Shown: positions 39,107 through 49,805 of the stretch, piece after piece
Position numbering within the stretch: the first letter of the stretch is position 1
Layout of the letters: each line of letters opens with the position of its first letter
NCBI GenBank assembly: GCA_036925085.1
Contig: JAUPFP010000020.1
Span: 286,501 to 350,500 of the forward strand
Source of the DNA: Brachycybe producta
Taxonomy: Eukaryota > Arthropoda > Diplopoda > Playtdesmida > Andrognathidae
Length of the DNA: 64,000 bases
Direction: 5' to 3'
Notes under the pieces: model-generated
Told to the model about the DNA's origin: nothing
Database searches by the model: none
Seen by the model: the letters and a program-made list of their open reading frames with translations, nothing else
Program-made: the position numbers and the translations under genes

Positions 39107-40175
39107 TTTTTGTCCTAAAACAATTTAACCTAAAGAAACACTTGCCCTAAAGGAACATTTGCCCTAAAACCATTTACCCCAAAGGAACATTTGCCCTAAA
39201 ACCATTTACCCTAAAGGGACATTTGCCCTAAAGGGACATTTGCCCTAGAGACATTTGCCCTAGAGACATTTGCCCTAAAGGGACATTTGCCCTAAAGGGA
39301 CATTTGCCCTAAAGGGACATTTGCCCTAAAGAGACATTTGCCCTAAAAAGACATTTGCCCTAGAGACATTTGCACTAAAGAGACATTTGCCCTAAAGGGC
39401 AATTTGCCCTAAAGGGCAATTTGCCCTAAAAAGACATTTGCCCTAAAGAGACATTTACCCTAAAGGGACATTTGCTCTAAAGGGACATTTGCCCTAAAGG
39501 GACATTTGCCCTAAAAGGACATTTGCCCTAAAGGGACATTTGCCCTAAAAGGACATTTGCCCTAAAGAGACATTGCCCTAAAAGGACATTTGCCCTAAAG
39601 AGACATTGCCCTAAAGTGACATTGCCCTAAAAGAACATTTGCCCTAAAGGGACATAGGGACATTACCCTAATGAGTAGTCTAAATATACAGTAATTGGTT
39701 TTAGGGCAAATGTTCCTTGAGGGCAAATAGTTTTAGGGCAAGTGTTTGTAGGGCAAATGTTATATTAGGGTAATTAGTTTTAGGGTAAATGGTTTTAGGG
39801 CAAATGTTCCTTGAGGGCAAATAGTTTTAGGGCAAATGATTTTAGGGCAAGTGTTTGTAGGGCAAATGTTATATTAGGGTAATTAGTTTTAGGGTAAATG
39901 GTTTTAGGACAAATGTTCTTTGAGGGCAAATAGTTTTAGGGCAAATGGTTTTAGGGCAAGTGGTTTTAGGGCAAGTTGTTTTAGAGCAAATGTTCTATTA
40001 GGGTAAACACTTTTAGGGTAAATGGTTTTAGGGCAAGTGTTCCTTGAGGGCAAATAGTTTTAGGGCAAATGGTTTTAGGGCAAATAGTTTTAGGGCAAAT
40101 GTTCTATTAGGGTAATTAGTTTTAGGGTAGATGGTTTTAAGGAAAATGTTCCATTAGGGGTAATTGTTTTTATGG
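39107..40175. repeat. Polarity-reversing minisatellite, copy 2
   Basis: 39107-39670 is an array of GGGACATTTGCCCTAAA-type units (15-18 bp), very regular in the middle. After a joint at about 39670-39700 it continues as TTTTAGGGCAAATG-type units of a looser kind, with GTTCCTTGAGGGCAAATAG higher-order units, to about 40175. The two halves are complementary, so the whole is a palindromic satellite of about 1 kb. Confidence 0.9.
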
Positions 40176-40600
40176 CATGGATGGAGAGAGAGCAACATAA
40201 TGTTGCCATAATTGCTGGGCACAATTGCCTGTGATAAACTGTAGTTTAATTTTGCTACTATTATCCCCTCCCCTTTTTATATTTGAAAGAAAAAATGTGT
40301 TTTTCATTTTCTCTGGTGTGTGCTTGCGCGTCGTTTTTTTTTTTACTAATTTCATTTCAATTTCAGTCACCCCCTCCCACTTTTCCTCCCTCCACGTTTC
40401 TCTCTCGCCCCTTCTACACTTTCCATCCAACCTTTTCCTCTCTGCAATTTAATATCATGGGGTTCTTGGATGGGAAGGGTGCAACATATTCTGTAGTTGA
40501 CCTTGAGAAAAAAAAAGCAGTTCATTTATTCAAATTTATATAAATTCCGACGTTACACACACACAGACCTGGGATATTATTTATTATATATATAATATAC
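40176..40600 (+). repeat. Interspersed repeat, copy 2, downstream half
   Basis: Contains the CGTCGTTTTTTTT, TTTCAGTCACCCCCTCCCAC, AAATTCCGACG, (AC)n, AGACCTGG and TATATATAATAT words in the same order as 19300-19600. The composition-driven frames here are not genes. Confidence 0.6.
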
Positions 40601-41170
40601 AGTGCGTTTCATATATATATAGACGAACCCCAGAAATTGGTTATAACTCGAGTTACATCTGAAATTTTCAACAAAAGAGAGCATCTTATATTATAAAATT
40701 TCTGCTAGGCAGAAAATATTTTTTATAAAGGTAAAATTTTAAAAATAAACTGGAAAATGCCCATTTTATAACTATAGATAGCTGCACTGATGAAATTTTA
40801 ACTTTTAATAATTATTATCAAAAAATAACATGCTGAACGCAACAGTAACATTAAAATTAATAAATTATACAACTGTCCTGATGTTTTATAACTTAAAACT
40901 TTCTTTTCTACATACTTTAACAAATATTTTTAAAAATATTTTCAGAAATTCTACCCTGATGCAACTAAACTGCTAAAAATGACACTTTTGAGCTCTACTA
41001 ATGTATTATAATCATAGCAATCTGCTTAATCATCCTATATGATGATGTCCCAAATATTCTGTATAGGATTTAAGTTGGGGGAACACGTTGACTATTTGAG
41101 AGTGATGATAATTTGGTTTTGTAACCATTCCTTTGTTAGGTTACTGGAGCAAACTGATGCACTTTCTTGA
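40601..41170 (-). pseudogene. Tc1-like element, C-terminal half and terminal end
   Basis: The left end ACAGTGCGTTTCATATATAT at 40600-40620 looks like a Tc1-type terminal repeat after a TA. On the minus strand, from 41170 down: ASVCSSNLTKEWLQNQIII, then SPNLNPIQNIWDIII, the catalytic-region motif of Tc1 transposases. Stops interrupt it. The element is truncated at 41170, where ORF3 of gypsy element C begins, so one of the two broke the other or both were joined by a deletion. Confidence 0.7.
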
Positions 41171-43248
41171 CTGAACCAACAGGTTCGGTACCGCGACCAC
41201 CTTCGGGGAGGATGGAGGTATGCCAAGAACAATGTCTCACATGGACCTACCATCTGTCCGCGCCGTCATTACCTGACGAGTATGGTCCGGTTGGTTCCCA
41301 GCTGACATGCTAACCACGTGTTATGACTCCTCCTCATCTGTCCTGACACTTCCGCCACCACCAGTCTTCTGGGACCCTTGGGAAGAAGTCTTTGGACCTC
41401 CCTTCTCACCTTGGGACTTTTTCTTGTCCTTACTCTTCTTTTTATTCTTGTGAGAAGAAGGTTAACCGTGCTTTGTGCCGGACACACCTGAGCTCAAAGC
41501 CTTACCAGGCCGGTCAGACTTAGGAGGGTGGTTAGCCCAGTTTGTATGACCGGACTTGCTAGGCACAGGCTTTCCAGCTGAAGCTGTACTGGCCTTAGAA
41601 CTAGCTCCCGTAGCCGATCTGATGGTCGAGGATGTTCGTGTCGCCACGAAACGTCCTTTTCCGTCCTGGGGAATATCTCTCTTCTTCTCCGGTTCAAGAG
41701 TCGCCTGACCCTTGCCACCAACAGGTTTAACTGCCACACCCTGGTGAGGTGCCTTGGCAGCTTGTATTGCCCCTCTAGGTGATATTCTGTTGGCCAACGG
41801 CAGTGGTGGAACTCGGAACTGGAGTGACACCATGCCCGACAGGTTCCCCTGTAACAAGTGGATGCATGACATCAGCTTCCCGCAGTGGCGGAAACTGAGC
41901 GGCCTGGAGCTCGAACTCACGTTGGTTTGCGGCCTTCTTGTCATGCTAGACAAGGGCCTCACATCTTGCAGGTTGAGCCTGGTAGTACCTCAAGTGGTCC
42001 TCCTGGCTACACTTTTTTTTGGGGAAACTAGCCGGACCTCCAAGAGAGGTCTTGGCCTTCTTCCCCAAGGGATTACTAGCCACTGGTGGGGTGAAGGGGC
42101 GGGGACATTTCTGTCCTTGGCCACCACCACCACTGGCAGGAGTGCTCTTCCTTGGAGCAGAAGGAGAAGGCTGATTGGCCTTCTTTTCCACTCTTCGGTC
42201 CCTCTTGGGCGTTCCTGACTGCCAACTCGAACAGCCCGCCATCGCCACAGGCATAACCATGACAGGTGGAGAGTTGACAAGCCAGGCAGCCCCTGGAGCC
42301 CCCTCAGGACGTCTCAGGGAAATTACCCACTGCCGGCATAATCTTCACCATGGCAGCCTCCTTCGCCTTTAGCTGAGACTCCCTCTCCACCATAGCCTTC
42401 ATCCTGGCAGTGTACCTAGCAGCACCAGACTTTTACTTGGATTTTGATCCGTTCTTACGTTACTGATGGGTAGGGAACTCCCCAACGTAGAAAGGTTTCC
42501 CAACTGCCACCAGGAAACCTCCTGACTGTGTCTGGTACTTCGTAGTTTTGTCAAGCCTATCAAAACAGTCCTCTTCAGTTTCTCCCAAAGGGTCAACATC
42601 TAGAGGACTTCTTTCAGCGGTGGGAGTACCCTCCCAGGATCTGGTCACAGACCGTATACCCGGGGAGGCCTTTCCTCTCCCTTCAGACTTTGAAAAGTCC
42701 TCTAAAGAGAGGATTTGCTGGTCTCTCCACTGCCAAGAAATGTGCACCACGGAATTCTCCATGGTGTCCATTCCTGCCTCCGTGTCAATGACAAGGGTAC
42801 CTCCCAAGGAGGTATCCCTACTTTCTTCCACAGGCTAGGCATTTCTAGCCAGCTTCGGTCTGCCAGAGTCCCAAGCTTTGTCGGTGAGGTAGCCTCCAAA
42901 CCAGTGGCCTCCTCTCCGATGGGTGTCCCCACCGGCTCACCAACTGCCAGAATCTCCATGGCTCCCAACTTAATGGTCGACCATGTTGATTCCACAGTGG
43001 GAGTCGGTGTCAATTGTCCCCACATGGACCCAAAATACAGAGGGATCCGGGGACACTTGAGCAACGACAGCATCCCCAGCCAATAGCATACCCAAAAGTC
43101 CACCATCAGCCAGGTCAGCTATGACCTGCCCCACAGAGTCCGGGGAGCATGAAGGATCCGACTCCAACAGCCCTGCATCACCAGGATGCAGGGGACTGAT
43201 GGAGGAGGAACTGCTACCCCAACTGTTGTTATCCCTCTTTTCCGCCAT
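41171..43248 (-). pseudogene. ORF3 of C, with the original start codon
   Basis: Starts at ATG 43248-43246 in GCCATGG, six bases after the acceptor-like CAG, a good start context; A and B have ACG at this position. It reads MAEKRDNNSWGSSSSSI, LHPGDAGLLESDPSCSPDS, later TLVIDTEAG, GGFLVAVGKPFYVGEFPT, a Gly-rich GGGGQGQKCP and KSGHTNWANHPPKSDRPGK. Frames change at least four times. It breaks off within the segment that reads SSPKVDAVSSLRVRAVGTL in A, so the folded C-terminal region is missing. This copy gives the best evidence for where the protein begins. Confidence 0.7.
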
Positions 43249-43660
43249 GGCTACCTGAAAAATACCAAAAAGCACCGTCAGAAAATGTCTTACTATGGTA
43301 GGAAGTGATTTCCACAGACTTTTACCATGAGAAATCACTTTCTGGCCGGGCAAGCACTGTGGTAGACAGCCGTAGCCATATCCAGCACTGATCGCATGAT
43401 CGGAACCGGCCAAAAAACGAATATGACCGGTCCAAACTCCACACAATTTGGTCTGGTATTTTCCACGGGTTTTCACCGTGCGAAATAGTGTTCCCACCGT
43501 GCACAACCCATGACCTACGGTAAAAACTGTTCCTCATGGGAGTCACACGGTCGAAACTGGCCAAACTTACATTTAGACCGTCCAGATCTTTTACCTTTCG
43601 TTAAGGTTGACAGGGGAGTGGTTTCCACGTATTTCCACCGTGCAAAACCGCTTTCTCCTT
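43249..43660 (-). other. Putative ORF3 intron remnant of C
   Basis: Ends on the minus strand with a pyrimidine stretch and TTTTTCAG at 43255 before GTAGCCATGG. Upstream it has ACGGT / ACCGTG-rich sequence like 27236-27700 of B1. The donor side and the end of pol are deleted: near 43660 the sequence jumps to the integrase zinc-finger region. Confidence 0.5.
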
Positions 43661-45590
43661 AGGCATGAACTGGGTACTCTGGAACTATCGGTTGCAAGAA
43701 TCATTGAGCTCTTGCAAACTGTCGTACTCTCTGACACACTAAGCATGACTTAACATACTCCACCGTGTCATGTTTCATACCTAACCAGTAGAAACGAGTA
43801 TGTAACCATTGGTATGTCTTGTACAGTCTGAAGTGACCAGCTTTGGAGTTATCGTGCGACTTCCGCAAGCAGAAGACTTGACACTACCGTGGCACAACCA
43901 ACACAGTTCTTGTGCGATGCTGTATGGATTTGATAGCATACTACAACTTGTTAGCCACCATGAACTCTAACCATAAGTTTGAGTCAGGGTCAGTGTGGAG
44001 CTCATTCCTCACCTTGGAGCACCAATTGTCATTCGGTTGCTCTGTATGGATCCAGTAAATAACCTCACCCATGTCTGCCTCGATGTGTTCAGATAAGAAG
44101 GATCGTCAACTTCATTTACCCGATACCGACTCAAACAGTCAGCATCCTCATAAATTTTCCCCTTCTTGAACTGAATCTTACACCAGTACTCTTGCAACTG
44201 CATTTGCCAATGCCCCAACCTGCCTTGTAGGTTTTTGGCAGTCTGCAAATGACACAAAGCATAGTGATCAGTTACAATCACAAAGTCTCGGTTAAAGATG
44301 TAAGGTCGTAATTTACCCACGGCAAACACGATAGCCAAGCATTCCTGCTCGGTGACACTATACCGTGTTTCCGGTCCATTCATGAGATGGCTAGTGTAGG
44401 CCAGAACCCGAGGAGCCTTGGCCTAGGGTAACTTCTGGTATACTACGACACCGAGACCCTACCCACCACGTTGATCATACAGGTGAGCACCGGTGCTTTG
44501 GTTAAAAATGCCTTTAACCACTCGAACACTAGACCACACTGCTCTGACCAGACAAAGGACGCATCTTTCCTAGTCAGATCATGCAGTGGCCTTGCAGCCT
44601 TGACGAAGCCCTTACTGAACCTACGGTAGTAGCCGGCCAGTCCAAGAAAACTTCGGATGGCGGTCACTGGTGTAGGGACATCGAACTCTTCGACTGCTCT
44701 TACGAGCCCCGGGTCCAGAGCAACTCCCTCAGCACTCACAATGTGACTGAGATATTTGACCGTGTCAAACCCGAAGAAACACTTTTTCGGCTGGAGTTTC
44801 ACCTCCACCCCTCGTAACAGACCAAGGACAGTACCTAAGCATTTGAAAAACTGCTCAAAGGTGTTCCTTACGATCATAATATCGTCCAGATACACAAAAC
44901 AGCTCTCCCACTTATGTCCCGCCAACAAGAGGTCTAACGCTCTTTGCATTGTGGCCAGAGCAAAGGCATTTTCCAAAACTCAAACAGACCTTAAGAGCAC
45001 ACGAATGCTGTCTTCTCAATGTCCTGCACTGCCATCCTGACCTGCCAGTAACCACTAGCGAGGTCCAGGGTTGCAAAATACTTCACTCTGGCAAACAAAT
45101 CAAGGGCATCATCGATGCGAGGTAGCGGGTACTGATCTGCATTTGTTTGGGCATTCAGTCTTCGATAGTCCACATAGAAATGACAACCACCATCCTTCTT
45201 GCGAACAATTAAGATAGGGCTTCGATAGGGACTATGCGAAGGCTTAGATTACACCTGCATCCAACATTTTCACTACCTCTTCTCTCAGCAGCACGTGCCG
45301 CTGAAGCGGTTCTTTGCAATTTCTCCCACACCGGAGGTAGCCCACTGGTATCAATTGTATGTTTGACGAGCGGGGCTTCCCCCAGCTTTATATAATCAAA
45401 CGCGAACTGATCACGGCATTCCAGGAGGAACACTTGAAGCTGTGCCGCCTCTTCAGGCTTCAGACTAGGTTCGATTTTAAGACACTCTTCAAGAGTAGGA
45501 TCTACTTTGAAGTTGAGGACCCGGCAGACTTTACCGGTCACCTCTCTCAACTTATTCAGAAGCTCCTCTGTCCGGCTATCTCCATGAGTG
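43661..45590 (-). pseudogene. pol of C: RT and RNase H, integrase core missing
   Basis: 45209-45550: linker and RT start (PTLEECLKIEPSLKPEEAAQ). 44991-45173: YRRLNAQTNADQYPLPRIDD and FATLDLASGYWQVRMAVQ (first Asp). 44443-44976: VYLDDIMIVRNTFEQFF, catalytic box intact, then FLGLAGYYRRF. 44009-44383: RNase H and its TDHYALCHLQTAKNLQGRLG. The zinc finger follows to about 43680. Several frameshifts. The sequence leaves pol right after LQPIVPEYPVHA, so there is no integrase core. Confidence 0.8.
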
Positions 45591-46380
45591 GGGTTCCCCC
45601 TCTCAACTTAGATGGACCATCCAGTCCCACCACAAGGGCTGCCTCCACAGCTTGAGCTGTCGCAATACCCTCTCCTGTTTCCAGGGCAAGTGGACCTGTG
45701 GTCGCTGAATGGGTGGAGGATGTCCCTGACCATCTCCCGCAGGAGCGGTCCAAGCTCCTTCTGGAGGCATCCGCCTGGCCAGAGCTGGTGGCGCCTCCCT
45801 CCGTGCACACCTCTGATGCATGGGTGATGGTAAAAATTCCAGTTGCTCTTGCATGGGAATCACACTGCAACCGCAGGCGGTCAATCCCATGGGCAACCGA
45901 CCGGAGTTGGTCCTCAGTCATCGACGCCAACCATGATGCCGTATCAACCGAAGAACCCACCTGGGACCTCTCCCTGCAAGAGAGGTCCTTCATGTCCAAC
46001 CGGATGAGAGGCAGTGGAAGTTAGCAGGCCGGCCGTCAGCCATACGCCCGTCCCAGCTAGAGTCCTTCCAACTCTTTTTTCAATGTCTATCAGTGCTCCA
46101 CCAGAGACATTGCTACCATAGTGCTGTTGCAACATCAGAAAGTCTCCGGTTGGAGGTTGGTCCATTGGGACACCCCCACGGCACCTTCCTCCGTGGAACG
46201 ACCGTAACTGTTCCCGCCAACAGCACCAACAACTGGGTGCTGCCCCACCAGCCGACTACTATGGCCGAAGGTGTGGGAATGCAACTCCAAACCATCCAAT
46301 AATCTGCTTCCCTGACCAGACATCGGAAAAACGAGGTCTTGGCCTATTTTCACCGTGCGAACACGGGCAGAAACAACCAC
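45591..46380 (-). pseudogene. gag stub of C
   Basis: Starts near MVVVSARVRTVKIGQDLVF (46383) and reads in several phases to about 45670, where HSATTGP joins LETGEGIATAQAVEAALVVG, the segment behind the protease in A. As in B1, capsid, nucleocapsid and protease are deleted, but the break lies at another point than in B1. Confidence 0.7.
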
Positions 46381-46384
46381 CACT

Positions 46385-47060
46385 TATTGGCAGACAACTC
46401 TACCATGAAAACCAGTGAATTTACAAACAAAAGTTCGTGAAACACAGTCCAAACATGGTAGAACCATAAATAACCATGGTTTCATAGACAACAGTTTGTG
46501 TCCCACGGTTAGATTTATGGTGGAGTCTCTTATTACCATTTTCGACCGGTGATATACGGACAAAAGTTCGTTATTCACCGTCTACTTCTGGTAAAAAGCC
46601 TTTTCACCGTCCTCGAACGGAGATACATGGACAACGGTCCGTAATCTACCGTCCCCCAACGGTGAAACTCCCTTTTTATCGTGTTCGAATGGTGATACAC
46701 GGATAAAAGACCAAGATCCACCGTCTCCGTACGGTAAAAAGTGCCTTTTTACCATGTTTTACCGAATATGCACGGTAAATCGCCGTGCCACCGGCATACT
46801 TACGGTAAAAACAACCGTTATCCTGTGTTCGGACGGTCCTACATGGTCAACCAACTTGTCCACCATCCTACTTATGGATAGCGTAGGGCTTTCCCCGGTA
46901 ACCACCGCAGTATCACTGACAAACCGTCCGTGTCCCACGGTCCTTTACCGGACTACTATGTCCTAAGCCGTGATTGGATGTAGTTCCGTGGACAAATGTC
47001 CACGCCCTACCGGTGTAAACACAACTCCAGTCAAACTGACAACACAAGAGAGGTTGGCGA
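46385..47060 (-). repeat. Leader hairpin array of C
   Basis: Hairpin words such as TGGACAAC..GTCCGT, ACGGACAAAAGTTCGT and GTGGACAAATGTCCAC (about 46990-47006) at 50-80-base spacing, with ACGGTAAAAA words between. More mutated than in A and B. Confidence 0.7.
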
Positions 47061-47066
47061 TAGCGC

Positions 47067-47084
47067 TACCCGGCACCTCCACCA
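47067..47084 (-). promoter_or_regulatory. Primer-binding site, tRNA-Ala-like (C)
   Basis: On the minus strand TGGTGGAGGTGCCGGGTA, two bases after the LTR end. Of the three copies this one looks most like the complement of an alanine tRNA 3' end (…CCGGCACCTCCACCA). Confidence 0.65.
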
Positions 47085-47086
47085 AT

Positions 47087-47837
47087 TGTAATGACCCGAC
47101 TTGATCGTTACAATGCCCCAGCAACTTTTCCCCAACTTACCGCTGCTCGATCTCCTTTGGGACAGGTCGAAGCGCGGCCAACCCTCTTCTTGTTTGTCCG
47201 CATCCCGGGTGGTGCCTGTTGGAATATCCTCCACAATGATCGATGGTTGAATGACCACCGAGGATGACGGAGAATTCACGGTGAACCCACGGTGGATCTC
47301 ACCATGAATCCCGATGCCAAGCACCGGCCGACGGTAAACATGATTGAAACAGGATGGTGGAAGAATGGTGAAATCCCACTCGAACCCCCATCCTCCCCGC
47401 GGTAACTTCCAGAGTTATTAAATAAACAATAAATACAGACACCAGAGTGTGCAGTGAAAATAAAGAATATAATTTTTCAAGATAAAAACACTCACTTTGA
47501 TAAGATGCACAAATCTCCTGGCTAATTCAGCCAGGAGAGAAGGTGGTTAAACACCCAAACAAAGAGATGAATAATTAATCGATGATGGTGGCCATCTTGG
47601 CCACCTCATGAAAAGTCAAGGAGCACAACACACATGCAAAAGGCATCAGGATTCAATTCACTGTCCAGGTAATAATGGCCGCCACCATTATATACCACCC
47701 CCAGGCTGCTCCAGGGGGAGGACAGTGACCCTTTGCTTGCCATGTTGTCATCTGCTTGGCAGCGAAATAGCCAGCCTAGCAGACAACAACAAGAGTTTTA
47801 GTTTTGCTCCACAAAGCAGCAAAACTTGGTCATCACA
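47087..47837 (-). repeat. 5' LTR of element C
   Basis: 751 bp, on the minus strand TGTGATGACC...GATCATTACA. Matches the LTR of B over its whole length, including GGTGGTATATAATGGTGG, TTTAATAACTCTGG near the RNA end, and CGCGGGGAGGATGGGGG. Confidence 0.8.
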
Positions 47838-48754
47838 TGATGCCCCAGCAGAAACTACCCACCACAGCACTCCAGTCCGTAATGCGGTCCTTCTTCAATA
47901 CACTTTTCGGGATGCCAACAGAGGGGACTTATTGAATCAGCCGCAGCTATCTCCACAGGGGCCAACCCAATCACCAGGTGGCCATCATCTTTGATAAGGT
48001 CCTGGGTACCCTATGTGAGCGACCCCCGGTTCGGGCAACTAAGTTCGACGAGAAAGTCCACCAGGAGTTTTTCAACGATCTCCAGGGATGGATCGTCGCC
48101 AGTTGGGATGGACAGCAGCCATGATGTGCACCTTCTCCCGTCTCCTCACCTTTTCGGGACAGTTTGTTCTTCTTGCGAGAGACTGGTCGCGAGTGTTTTT
48201 TTTTTGTGTGATTATTTCTGTTTTTGCTCTGGCACGAGAAACTGCTCACGTTTTTTTAGAGTGTGTTATTCGCGAGGAACTGCTCAAGAAAAATATATAT
48301 ATCTTCTATTGTTCTGTGTGCCACCCTGTTGGATTTTTTTTTGTAATATATATATTTTTTTCCTTTTAGAATTTCGTTCTTACCCCATTTGGGTTTTTTT
48401 TCTTCCTTTTTTTTTTCTTCATAATACTGTTTGTTTATTACCCCACTGGGTTCGTTTTGCATGTTTATCCGTCACCCCATTGGTTTTTGTTTTTTCCCCA
48501 TCATTCTGAGGATAGTTTTTATTATTCGTCTCGTTTTTCCCTATTGGGTTTTCTTTTTGGGGTTTTCTCCTTTCATTTTTTTTTTACTTGTTGGAGAGAG
48601 GTTGACACAAGCCGTGTCAAGCTCTCTTCCAGCATGTACGTATTTCTTTTTCGTGAGAAGCCTAGCCATTGGACCACTATGCATCAAACCAACCCTTGTT
48701 GCATACCTCCTGGCTCTGAAGTATGAGCACATACTTCATGCCAAGTTGGGGGTA
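47838..48754. other. Unassigned sequence with a minus-strand protein-like stretch and a hairpin
   Basis: On the minus strand about 48105-47840 one phase reads LEIVEKLLVDFLVEL, a stop, then DLIKDDGHLVIGLAPVEIAA and CWHPEKCIEEGPHYGLECCG. This looks like real, decayed coding sequence of a family I do not recognise. 48240-48600 is T-rich. A hairpin stands at 48595-48608 / 48614-48627 (AGAGAGGTTGACAC and GTGTCAAGCTCTCT, one mismatch in 14). Confidence 0.4.
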
Positions 48755-48928
48755 TGTAACACCCTATATTTCTCCTTCCTGTCCTTCCCATAGGCTGGGG
48801 GTCCCTGGGGATCTAAGGGACATATTTCCGTCCCTTCCCTCCCTCTCGAAAACCCCAAAGCTACAAGGCACATCCTGGTTCCGGTATCGGCGGATGGATA
48901 CCAATCGAAGAGTGGTCCCTAGGGCATG
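48755..48928 (-). repeat. Old solo LTR, left part, split by element A
   Basis: Starts TGTAACACCC and matches the reverse complement of 14212-14388. It continues at 61544 after element A. Flanks GGTA (48751-48754) and GGTT (61942-61945) may be a decayed target duplication. Confidence 0.75.
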
Positions 48929-49728
48929 TGTAACGTCCCGCCGGACCGTTACAATACCCCGGCAAGCGATACCCCAAAAACGGCGTAAAACTTACCGCAA
49001 CCGGCTCCTTACGGGGACGGGACCGTACCCGTAGCCGACTCCCACACGGTGCTCCTGGGTTGTGCCGGCTCCACGGAGCCACTCCCGACGGACACGACGA
49101 AAAACCACGCCGCCACGCCGAGAATATCGCGGTAGAACACCGGTTCTACCGCGAGCCGACACGAGTTCCGGCCGAAAGAGGACGGAAAAAGACGGTGGCG
49201 TTTCCCCAAACCAGAAACCCACCCCCCTCGCGGTAACCCCCAAGAAATAACACGACACAGGTAAGTGAAGATAAAAGTGTATTTTAATTAACACTTACGA
49301 CGTATAAAAACGATGAAAAGATGGCAGTGATATTTACACAACTTGGCTGGTAAACTTCTACCAGCCAAGCCCCCATAAATATATACAAAAAACAAAGGCC
49401 AACAGGCCAAAGGCACAAAAGATGAAGTCAGAAGCACTGGCCAGTGGAGGTCTCCCTGACCTCCACCCACAGGTCGTGTCTCACTTGAAGCCTACAACCA
49501 ACTGCCCCGATCCTGTGGTTGACTAGGCCACAGGAAACCTCCAGGCAACTCCACCTGGAGGGGACAGAGGTCACTTCTGACCTCTCACCCATAGACTTAA
49601 TGGTGAGAGGTCTGCTGGCACCAAAATGGCGTCCGTCCCAACAGCCTACTGTAGCTGTCAGGCAGACCACCATAGGGAAATTCGTCTGCTCAATCAAATT
49701 TAAAAATTGAGCAGACCAGGTTGCCACA
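48929..49728 (-). repeat. 3' LTR of element A
   Basis: 800 bp; on the plus strand TGTAACGTCCC...GGTTGCCACA. Differs from 60744-61543 at about eight sites, for example TAACG against TAACA at the start. The same LTR is at 4325-5125 and a sister form at 5474-6229. Confidence 0.92.
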
Positions 49729-49750
49729 ATCCTCTCAACTTCCCTGTTCC
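49729..49750 (-). promoter_or_regulatory. 3' polypurine tract of element A
   Basis: On the minus strand GGGAAGTTGAGAGGAT stands directly before the LTR start TGTGGCAACC, where the plus-strand DNA primer is made in LTR elements. A very similar AAGTTGAGAGGGG occurs twice within pol. Confidence 0.7.
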
Positions 49751-49805
49751 GTCTCGGGAACAGGTCAGTCAAGCCAGCCAGGATTGCTCCCCGAACCTGA
49801 CCTTC

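Larger units (their letters stand above)
41171..47837 (-). mobile_element. Ty3/gypsy element C, deleted copy
   Basis: Minus-strand element with the 5' LTR at 47087-47837, leader, gag stub, RT/RNase H and ORF3, closest to B. It lacks capsid, nucleocapsid, protease, the integrase core, the end of ORF3 and the 3' LTR. Its left end abuts a Tc1 relic at about 41170. It stands in opposite orientation to B. Confidence 0.75.

Noticed and set aside
39107..40175. CRISPR-like array
   Set aside because: Units are 15-18 bp with no unique spacers, the array reverses orientation, and the DNA is eukaryotic. It is a minisatellite.
47971..48249. Minus-strand 92-codon frame with many Lys and Ser
   Set aside because: The phase beside it reads more like protein; this frame has no consistent character.
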